This document shows, piece by piece, positions 57,869 to 64,000 of a stretch of DNA of 64,000 bases. Every line of letters begins with the position of its first letter. Within the stretch, counting starts at the first letter, position 1. The translations under genes were made by a program, and so were the position numbers. Under the pieces are notes generated by a model. That model was not told the DNA's origin and made no database searches. It worked only from the letters and a program-made list of their open reading frames with translations. The DNA is taken from positions 620,001-684,000 of the forward strand of contig NZ_CP042325.1 of NCBI RefSeq assembly GCF_007904105.1. The letters run 5' to 3'. This DNA is from Corynebacterium sp. sy039. GTDB lineage: Bacteria > Actinomycetota > Actinomycetes > Mycobacteriales > Mycobacteriaceae.

Positions 57869-59674
57869 GTGGCAACGCCATTATTAGGTGCTGAAGCAAT
57901 TTATCTTGAATACCCTACCCACGTCGTCTTTGATTCTTTGACCCTCGGCATTGAAGAAGGCGATCGCATTGGTATTGTTGGGCGCAATGGGGAAGGAAAA
58001 ACCAGCTTATTATCGTTGTTATCTGGTCATGTGCAGCCGCAATCAGGTCGAATAACCAAGCGCAATGGAATGCGCCTTGGCGTTTTGACTCAAAAAGATG
58101 AGCTCGATGATCACCTGAGCGTTCAAGAAGCCATTGTTGGTTCGCGCCCAGAACATGAGTGGGCATCTGATGCACGCATACGAGATATTATTGCTGGGTT
58201 AGTGTCGGATATTGCATGGGATGCGCGCATTGGTCACTTATCTGGAGGGCAACGTCGTCGAGTAGCTCTTGCCGCATTGCTTATCGACGACTGGGACATG
58301 ATTGCCCTTGATGAGCCAACAAATCACCTTGATGTGGAAGGTATTACGTGGCTTGCTGAGCACTTGAATACCCGCTGGGCAAAAAATTCTGGTGGTCTGT
58401 TGGTTATCACGCACGACAGGTGGTTTCTTGACGCAGTATGCAATAAGACCTGGGAAGTCCATGATGGTATCGTGGAGCCTTTTGAGGGCGGATATGCGGC
58501 CTATATTTTGCAGCGGGTAGAGCGCGATCGTATCAATGCAGCTGCAGAGCGTAAGCGCCAAAATTTGATGCGCAAGGAACTGGCGTGGTTGCGTCGTGGT
58601 GCCCCTGCACGAACCTCAAAGCCAAAGTTTCGTATTGAAGCCGCTAATCAGCTTATCGCTGATGTGCCACCTGTACGCGATAGCATTGAGCTTAAGCGAC
58701 TAGCGGTAGCGCGCTTGGGTAAAGATGTTGTTGATCTAGAAAATGTTAGTGTTTGTTTTGGCAATCAGGAAGTATTGCGTGATGTTACTTGGAGAATAGC
58801 ACCGGGGGAGCGTACTGGAATTGTTGGTGCTAATGGTGCAGGTAAATCCACACTATTGCGCTTGCTCTCTGGTGAGCTTGCCCCGAGTACAGGTCGGGTA
58901 AAGCATGGGAAAACTGTGCGCTTTGGTTTGCTCGATCAGCAGTTTTCCCAGTTAGCAGACATTGGTCAGGATCGGGTACGTGAGGTACTGGCGCGGACAA
59001 AAACAAGTTTTAATGTTGATGGCAAAGAGCTGACACCTGCGCAATTATTGGAGCGCTTAGGGTTTAAGAAAGAGCATCTTTCTTCTTCGGTGAGCGAGCT
59101 TTCTGGTGGACAGAAGCGTCGATTGCAGTTGTTGTTATTATTGTTGGCGCAGCCTAATGTTATTGCCTTAGACGAACCAACTAATGATGTTGATGCAGAG
59201 ATGTTGACTGCCCTTGAGGATCTTTTAGATTCTTGGCCTGGAACGCTCATTGTTATTTCCCATGATCGTTATCTCTTAGAGCGGGTTACCGATCAGCAGT
59301 ATGCAATTATTGATTCCACATTGCGTCATATTCCTGGTGGGATTGATCAATATCTGGCATTGCAGCGGGATAAAACGCAACAAAGCAGCATAGATACCAA
59401 AGCACATAGTGCTGATAAATCCAGTAAGCCTGCATCTGCTGGCGCTGAGCTTTCTGGAGCAGCTCGGCATATGATGAAAAAAGAAATCTCTTCGTTAGAG
59501 AGACATATGAACAAACTCCTTGACCGTAAAAAAGAACTTCATATGCTTATGGCTGATCATGACCCCAGTGATTATGTGGGACTGAATGAGTTAAATGAGC
59601 AGGTTAGCGTGGTCGACGAACAACTAGCTGAATGTGAGATGCAGTGGTTAGAATTATCGGAACAATTGGAATGA
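57869..59674 (+). CDS. ABC-F family ATPase (Uup-like)
   Basis: 601 residues with two ABC domains and no membrane segment. Walker A: GRNGEGKTSLL and GANGAGKSTLL; signature: LSGGQRRRVALA and LSGGQKRRLQLL; Walker B: MIALDEPTNHLDVEG and VIALDEPTNDVDAEM. A charged linker (RKRQNLMRKELAWLRRGAPARTSKPKFRIEAAN) joins them, and a C-terminal coiled coil (MKKEISSLERHMNKLLDRKKELHMLM) is typical of Uup. Such proteins act on ribosomes or DNA, not transport. GTG start. In corynebacteria it commonly follows ispE. Confidence 0.92.
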   Translation: MATPLLGAEAIYLEYPTHVVFDSLTLGIEEGDRIGIVGRNGEGKTSLLSLLSGHVQPQSGRITKRNGMRLGVLTQKDELDDHLSVQEAIVGSRPEHEWASDARIRDIIAGLVSDIAWDARIGHLSGGQRRRVALAALLIDDWDMIALDEPTNHLDVEGITWLAEHLNTRWAKNSGGLLVITHDRWFLDAVCNKTWEVHDGIVEPFEGGYAAYILQRVERDRINAAAERKRQNLMRKELAWLRRGAPARTSKPKFRIEAANQLIADVPPVRDSIELKRLAVARLGKDVVDLENVSVCFGNQEVLRDVTWRIAPGERTGIVGANGAGKSTLLRLLSGELAPSTGRVKHGKTVRFGLLDQQFSQLADIGQDRVREVLARTKTSFNVDGKELTPAQLLERLGFKKEHLSSSVSELSGGQKRRLQLLLLLLAQPNVIALDEPTNDVDAEMLTALEDLLDSWPGTLIVISHDRYLLERVTDQQYAIIDSTLRHIPGGIDQYLALQRDKTQQSSIDTKAHSADKSSKPASAGAELSGAARHMMKKEISSLERHMNKLLDRKKELHMLMADHDPSDYVGLNELNEQVSVVDEQLAECEMQWLELSEQLE

Positions 59675-59730
59675 CACCAAAGTAAAAGTCATATTATTAT
59701 GCAGGGCGATTCTCGCCTAAACTTATAGCT

Positions 59731-60057
59731 ATGATTCTCATCAATGTGCGCTATAACGTTCGGCCAGAATTTGTTGATACTTTCCTCGAAGAGATTGCCT
59801 GGTTCACTGAGGCAACGCGAGCTGAAGAAGGAAATATCTTCTTTGAGTGGTATCAAGATCCACATAATCCAGCGCAATTCTTACTCATTGAATCTTTCCA
59901 CGATGACGCAGATGTTGCTCATGTGCAAAGCGAGCATTTCCAGCGTGCGTGCAAGGAATTGCCTCGATACTTTGTGGAGACACCCAAGGTTATCAACACC
60001 ACAATACCGGGTAAAACTGAGTGGGATAAGTTAGTGGAGTTTGCCGTCGAAGGCTAA
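59731..60057 (+). CDS. Antibiotic biosynthesis monooxygenase (ABM)-domain protein
   Basis: 108 residues with the dimeric alpha+beta barrel pattern: ILINVRYNVRPEFVDTFLEEIAWFTEATRAEEGNIFFEWYQDPHNPAQFLLIESFHDDADVAHVQSEHFQRA. The EGNIFFEW and FHDDADVAHVQSEHF blocks are standard for the ABM/YgiN family of quinol or small-molecule monooxygenases. Whether it is enzymatic is unclear. It stands between ABC-F and ppk2 on the same strand, separated by 56 and 41 nt. Confidence 0.88.
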   Translation: MILINVRYNVRPEFVDTFLEEIAWFTEATRAEEGNIFFEWYQDPHNPAQFLLIESFHDDADVAHVQSEHFQRACKELPRYFVETPKVINTTIPGKTEWDKLVEFAVEG

Positions 60058-60098
60058 AACTAAAGCAAAACTGACAGTGTTCAAGAAAGAAAGCACGT

Positions 60099-60998
60099 AT
60101 GAGTAAAGAGACAAAAAACAAAGATAAGCAGAGCAAAAAACCACCTGAGCTAGACACAAAGGCGTATGAGAAAGAGCTTAAGCGCTTGCAAGCAGAGCTG
60201 GTGGATATGCAGCAGTGGGTGGTAGAAACTGGTGCTCGTGTTGTGGTGATTATGGAGGGGCGTGATGCAGCTGGTAAGGGTTCTGCTATTAAACGCATCA
60301 CTCAGTATCTGAATCCTCGCACGTGTCGTATTGAAGCATTACCTGCGCCTAATTCTAGGGAACAAGGGCAGTGGTATTTCCAGCGTTACGTCGAAAAGCT
60401 ACCGACGGCTGGCGAGATCGTTATTTTTGATCGCTCGTGGTATAACCGTGCAGGTGTAGAACGCGTGATGGGCTTTTGTACTTCTCAAGAGTATCGACGT
60501 TTCTTGCACCAAGCACCAATTTTTGAGCGACTTTTAGTTGAAGATGGCATTATCCTGCGTAAATACTGGTTCTCTGTGTCTGATGAGGAGCAGCTCGAAC
60601 GCTTTAAGGCACGTCGCAATGATCCATTGCGTAGGTGGAAACTCTCGCCAATGGATTTTCAATCTATTACTCGTTGGGAAGACTATTCGCGAGCAAAAGA
60701 TGAGATGTTTGTGCATACCGATATCCCATCTGCGCCGTGGTATACCGTGGAGTCTGAAGACAAAAAGCGTTCTCGTATCAACGTTATTAGCCATCTGCTG
60801 TCGACGATTCCCTATGAGAAAATCGAGCGGGAACTACCGAAAATACCAGAACGGCCCAAATCTCATCATGATGATTATGAACGACCACCACGTTCTGATT
60901 TCCGCTATGTTCCTGATGTAGCAGCTAAGTTAGAGAAGCCAAAGAAAAAAGCTGATGCGAAGAAAGAGAAGAAAGACAAGGAAAAGAAAAAGAAATAG
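60099..60998 (+). CDS. ppk2: Polyphosphate kinase 2
   Basis: 299 residues. One-domain PPK2: VVIMEGRDAAGKGSAIKRITQYLNPRTCRIEALPAPNSREQGQWYFQRYVEKLP (Walker A GRDAAGKG), then EIVIFDRSWYNRAGVERVMGFC (Walker B DRSWYNRAGVE) and the lid region. It transfers phosphate between polyphosphate and nucleoside diphosphates. The last ~25 residues are almost all Lys/Glu/Asp (KKKADAKKEKKDKEKKKK), an unusual tail that may bind polyphosphate. Corynebacteria have two ppk2 genes; which one this is cannot be fixed from the window. Confidence 0.95.
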   Translation: MSKETKNKDKQSKKPPELDTKAYEKELKRLQAELVDMQQWVVETGARVVVIMEGRDAAGKGSAIKRITQYLNPRTCRIEALPAPNSREQGQWYFQRYVEKLPTAGEIVIFDRSWYNRAGVERVMGFCTSQEYRRFLHQAPIFERLLVEDGIILRKYWFSVSDEEQLERFKARRNDPLRRWKLSPMDFQSITRWEDYSRAKDEMFVHTDIPSAPWYTVESEDKKRSRINVISHLLSTIPYEKIERELPKIPERPKSHHDDYERPPRSDFRYVPDVAAKLEKPKKKADAKKEKKDKEKKKK

Positions 60999-61026
60999 TC
61001 GCTTATTGGTTGAGCTTTACTAGCTT

Positions 61027-61896
61027 TTAGCAAGCCTGAGTCAATACTTGTTCAAGCACCTGTATCACACCTTCTTCTGTGTGTGCGGGTGCTTGATGTG
61101 TTGCTATTGCAAGTAGCTCAGGATGAGCATTTGCCATAGCATAAGAGCGGCCAACAGTGCGTAATAATTCAAGATCATTGAGATAATCACCAAAAGCGAT
61201 GGTGTTGTCCAGCGTAATGTCAAGACGTTTGGCAAGAGTGGCAACCGCATTACCCTTATGCGCGGCAGGATTCATAAAATCTATCCAGTTTCCACTAGAT
61301 ACAATGGGAAGTAAACCAGCTGTTTTTCCAGATAATGCGGTGGTCGCGGCAGGTCTGGACCCTTGAAAACAATAGATAGCTACTTTGACTACCTGATCAT
61401 TGATATATTCTGATAGCTCAGGAACAACGGTCAATTTCTTATAATACGGTGTGCATTGTTGTATAAAAGCCTGATCAGAGCGAGAAATAAAGGCACCATC
61501 TGCACGGCATACTACAGCACCCCAGTCAAGTTCTTGATTGCTTGCCACAGTGTGCACAATGGTGTGAACTGCTGCTGTATTCATTGTGACAAGCGAGATT
61601 ATTTCTCCCTCGTAGGAGACTACAGCGCCATTTTCGGCAATGATGGGCAGTTGAGGATAGGCGGAAAATTGTTCTTGTAAGGTAAAAAGTTGCCTACCAC
61701 TTGCGGGTGCAAAATATATTCCACGCTCGTGCATTGTGTTGAGTAAGGGCCAAAAGCGAGGTGGTATGCAGTGATTCTCATCTAATAAGGTGCCGTCCAT
61801 ATCGCTTACTATTAGCTGAACATTCACAAGAGCCCTCTTCTTTGTTTTCTTAGGTTGTTTTGGTTTTTCTTTCTCGAAAGTATTGTAGTTGGGCAT
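61027..61896 (-). CDS. HAD superfamily Cof-type hydrolase
   Basis: 289 residues from ATG 61896, which has GCAGG upstream (a GTG at 61917 extends it). LIVSDMDGTLLDENHCIPP is HAD motif I with the nucleophilic Asp; FAPASGRQLFTL motif II; KGNAVATLAKRLDI motif III (Lys); IAFGDYLNDLELL motif IV. The type C2 cap lies between II and III. Such phosphatases act on sugar phosphates or flavin/pyridoxal phosphates; the substrate is unknown. A Lys-rich N-terminal stretch (KEKPKQPKKTKKR) is odd for the family. Confidence 0.85.
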   Translation of the reverse strand: MPNYNTFEKEKPKQPKKTKKRALVNVQLIVSDMDGTLLDENHCIPPRFWPLLNTMHERGIYFAPASGRQLFTLQEQFSAYPQLPIIAENGAVVSYEGEIISLVTMNTAAVHTIVHTVASNQELDWGAVVCRADGAFISRSDQAFIQQCTPYYKKLTVVPELSEYINDQVVKVAIYCFQGSRPAATTALSGKTAGLLPIVSSGNWIDFMNPAAHKGNAVATLAKRLDITLDNTIAFGDYLNDLELLRTVGRSYAMANAHPELLAIATHQAPAHTEEGVIQVLEQVLTQAC

Positions 61897-61992
61897 GATG
61901 TTACCTGCCACGTTCACCTAATGTGGTGTAGTGCGCTAAAACTTCCTAGTTTTAACTAACATTTTTTATCGTGATGTGCGACACTGTAGAAC

Positions 61993-63066
61993 ATGACTGA
62001 TTTGGTAGGTAACACAGAAGAACCATTGGTAAAAGTTTCTGTTCGCGGTAATACTGGTTTACTGGAACTCAACCGTCCACGCGCTCTGAACTCGCTCAAT
62101 GTTGAAATGGTCACCATCATCGACCACGCACTCAAGCAGTGGAAAGAAGACAGCAATATCAAACAAGTAGTCCTCAGCTCATTGAGCCCTAAAGGTTTTT
62201 GCGCAGGCGGAGATGTACGTTTTGCCCGTGAAGGCGCACTAGCCAACGAACATGATCATGTTGATGATTTCTTCGCCCAAGAGTACATCCTCAACGGCGA
62301 CATAGCTGAGTACCCTAAGCCATATATTTCGCTTATCGACGGTGTGGTGATGGGCGGCGGACTCGGCATTTCTGCACACGGATCCCATAGAATCGTGACG
62401 GAGAAAGCCTTTGGGGCAATGCCTGAAATGGCTATTGGTTTTATTCCTGATGTGGGTGTGCCATATATGTTTGAGAATATGGTGGCGCGCAATGGACGTA
62501 GTTCTCATGCACTAGCAGTATTTTTAGTTGTTACTGGCTGGCGGTTATCCCCAGCAGATATGCTCTTTAGTGGTTTGGCAACTCATTTTGTGCCCAGTGA
62601 AAAACTCGACCAATTGCGGGAAAAAATCATTGAGGATTCTCTTGATGCGGCATTAGCTGAGTTCGCGCAAGAGCCAAGTGAGCCGTCGCAATTAGAGGCG
62701 TTGTATCCAGACATTGAAGCGGTATTTGGTTTTGATTCATGGAAATCTATTGCGCACGCATTAAAAGAACATTCTAATGAAGAATTTTGCAATGTCGTCG
62801 AGCAGCATATTGCTCATGCAAACCCTGCATCGATTGTGGCAGCAGTAGAGCTAATGGCAGTTGTTGCTCGCTGTGAGGATATTCGCCAAGAGCTTGAATG
62901 TGAACGAGTTTTAGGAATGCATTTTAGACGTGATCCTAATTTTGCTGAAGGAGTACGTGCAGTGCTTGTCGATAAAGACCGCACGCCACATTTCCATCCA
63001 GATAATGTCGAGGATGTAGATGTATCTGTGTATCGTGCCCTATTGACTACAGCACTTGATCAGTAA
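61993..63066 (+). CDS. Enoyl-CoA hydratase/isomerase family; 3-hydroxyisobutyryl-CoA hydrolase-like
   Basis: 357 residues, the long type. Crotonase motifs: LLELNRPRALNSLNVEMV, SLSPKGFCAGGDVRFA (oxyanion loop), SLIDGVVMGGGLGIS, and AFGAMPEMAIGFIPDVG, where the MPE...GFxPDVG pattern carries the catalytic Glu and Asp of HIBCH rather than plain hydratases. The C-terminal extension (VRAVLVDKDRTPHF) fits too. It would release 3-hydroxyisobutyrate in valine breakdown. The window also has an acyl-CoA set at the other end, but no operon links them. Confidence 0.88.
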   Translation: MTDLVGNTEEPLVKVSVRGNTGLLELNRPRALNSLNVEMVTIIDHALKQWKEDSNIKQVVLSSLSPKGFCAGGDVRFAREGALANEHDHVDDFFAQEYILNGDIAEYPKPYISLIDGVVMGGGLGISAHGSHRIVTEKAFGAMPEMAIGFIPDVGVPYMFENMVARNGRSSHALAVFLVVTGWRLSPADMLFSGLATHFVPSEKLDQLREKIIEDSLDAALAEFAQEPSEPSQLEALYPDIEAVFGFDSWKSIAHALKEHSNEEFCNVVEQHIAHANPASIVAAVELMAVVARCEDIRQELECERVLGMHFRRDPNFAEGVRAVLVDKDRTPHFHPDNVEDVDVSVYRALLTTALDQ

Positions 63067-63102
63067 GAATTTACTGCGTTTTATTGCTCCATTGCTTTAT
63101 TG

Positions 63103-63137
63103 AAAGCAGCCAGTGCTTATTGCACCGGCTGCTTTTT
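63103..63137. terminator. Bidirectional terminator
   Basis: Stem AAAGCAGCC-a-GTGC / GCAC-c-GGCTGCTTT with loop TTATT, and a T run on the plus strand, between convergent genes. Confidence 0.9.
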
Positions 63138-63156
63138 GCATAGCGTTGAGTGATAT

Positions 63157-63987
63157 TTAGGATACAAGACGCAAGCCATCGCTAAAATCTACGGTAACTG
63201 CACCATTGGTAGTGATCAGTCTTGCCTGGCGCGTATGTGGTTGCGCTGGTATATCGGTGGTTTCTGCATGATGAGCATAAGAATGTGTATCGAAATCTAG
63301 AGCGATATTCCGAGCCTTGGCATAAGATTCTAGAGCTAAACGTGTATCGCGCATGGGGTAATCACTGGCTGCATTGATAGTAGCCTGGACAGCATGCACT
63401 GTTGGTTGTGGGAGAGAAAGAATATGTGCACAATCAACTAACAATACTCCGCGAGTATGCTCGTCGAGATTAACAATAATATGCGTCCACAATCCTAGGA
63501 TCTGCTTTCCGATTATCTCATAATGCTGTGCACGAGCTTGGGCTATGTCTATTTCCGGCGCGAGGAAAATAGAAACATTGTGGTCAAGACCATACTTCTT
63601 GAGACCAATAGCCGGTAAAGCTATCTGATAGTGTGCAAATTGTGCGTCATTATATGACCAGCGCCAAGTATTATCTCGGATAGTGGCAATGAGTGCCGCA
63701 CGTAAATGAAGTGGAGCTTTGTGCTGTGGCGTAAATAATTCAATACCGGGTTGGTCAGAAACGCAACGTGCATTTGCCTGGGAAAAAGTTGCCTCAAATA
63801 GGAATTGTGACTCGATAGAAAGCAGAGCACTGGCAGCAAGTAAGTCGGTAGTATTTTTCTGCTCGGATACTAATTCTCCCGTATGGGTATCAACCACACT
63901 GCCGTTGTTGAGATGTATCTGCTGTCCATTAGTGTGAGCAGCTAAACCGAAGGTACGTGCAAAAGAATGTACGGTACGTGCTATCAC
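63157..63987 (-). CDS. Uncharacterised protein, DUF6882-like
   Basis: 276 residues from GTG 63987, supported by AAGGA 8 nt upstream just inside the window; the frame is open to the edge, so an earlier start cannot be excluded. No signal peptide or membrane helix. A DNTWRWSY segment preceded by HLRAALIATI and followed by ALPAIGLKKYGL recalls DUF6882 proteins, which have a conserved tryptophan block of this kind; this is a tentative match. A final IT-TNGAVTVDFSDGLRLVS may be a beta strand pair. Function unknown. Confidence 0.6.
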   Translation of the reverse strand: MIARTVHSFARTFGLAAHTNGQQIHLNNGSVVDTHTGELVSEQKNTTDLLAASALLSIESQFLFEATFSQANARCVSDQPGIELFTPQHKAPLHLRAALIATIRDNTWRWSYNDAQFAHYQIALPAIGLKKYGLDHNVSIFLAPEIDIAQARAQHYEIIGKQILGLWTHIIVNLDEHTRGVLLVDCAHILSLPQPTVHAVQATINAASDYPMRDTRLALESYAKARNIALDFDTHSYAHHAETTDIPAQPHTRQARLITTNGAVTVDFSDGLRLVS

Positions 63988-64000
63988 TGCTGGTTCCTTG

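Overview
The window reads as a contiguous stretch of a Corynebacterium chromosome, from a species with a fairly AT-rich genome for the genus (C. kutscheri-like composition is a guess, not a demonstration). Genus-level evidence: a near-textbook AmtR nitrogen regulator, an actinobacterial Pmt protein O-mannosyltransferase, an RpfB/Rpf2 resuscitation factor, mycoredoxin, the Glp/GlpR division pair, a PerM-like membrane protein, and a gene order that follows the conserved Corynebacterium/Mycobacterium backbone (pgi - chorismate mutase - pcrA - M23 - perM - purN - purH, then mprA - mprB - pepD - moaB - mscL - galU - glp - rimJ - glpR - pmt - rsmI - metG - tatD - rpfB - ksgA - ispE).

Layout. 1-3.1 kb: acyl-CoA degradation operon on the minus strand (thiolase, acyl-CoA dehydrogenase, SDR cut by the window edge). 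3.1-9.9 kb: GT87 membrane glycosyltransferase, tRNA-Arg(CCU), orphan cobF, mycoredoxin, folA-thyA, CysQ-like phosphatase, MFS exporter, TM2 protein. 10.1-11.8 kb: tRNA-Leu(CAG) followed by a foreign, GT-rich scrap of actinophage: a twice-frameshifted MuF head-morphogenesis protein fused to an ADP-ribosyltransferase (a phage polymorphic-toxin architecture) plus a small overlapping downstream gene. 11.9-19 kb: accessory and transport genes (nuclease-like lipoprotein, two uncharacterised proteins, alkyladenine glycosylase, dicarboxylate symporter, hemolysin III family protein, SDR). 19-29.7 kb: core metabolism and repair (pgi, chorismate mutase, pcrA, M23 peptidase, perM-like, purN, purH, citE-like). 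29.7-38.3 kb: amtR with a degenerate GlnD/DUF294-type protein upstream, six zinc-free ribosomal protein genes in two divergent operons, and the MprAB envelope-stress system with its HtrA protease and MoaB. 38.4-43.4 kb: secreted GDSL hydrolase, a siderophore-interacting protein fused to a methyltransferase-like domain, mscL, SAF-domain protein, 5-formyl-THF cycloligase. 43.6-60 kb: galU, Glp/GlpR, Pmt, translation and envelope genes, RpfB, ksgA, ispE, ABC-F, ABM. 60-64 kb: PPK2, HAD phosphatase, 3-hydroxyisobutyryl-CoA hydrolase-like, and a DUF6882-like protein.

Most of the window is ordinary conserved chromosome. The points that deserve a second look are the solitary MuF-ART toxin remnant and its overlapping partner gene, a strongly over-represented strand-biased 10-mer (CTTATCGACG), several proteins that keep a fold but have lost catalytic residues (Glp, the DUF294-type protein, the methyltransferase-like half of the siderophore protein), and the concentration of all-zinc-free ribosomal proteins without a recognisable Zur box. 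No CRISPR array, insertion sequence or rRNA gene was seen.
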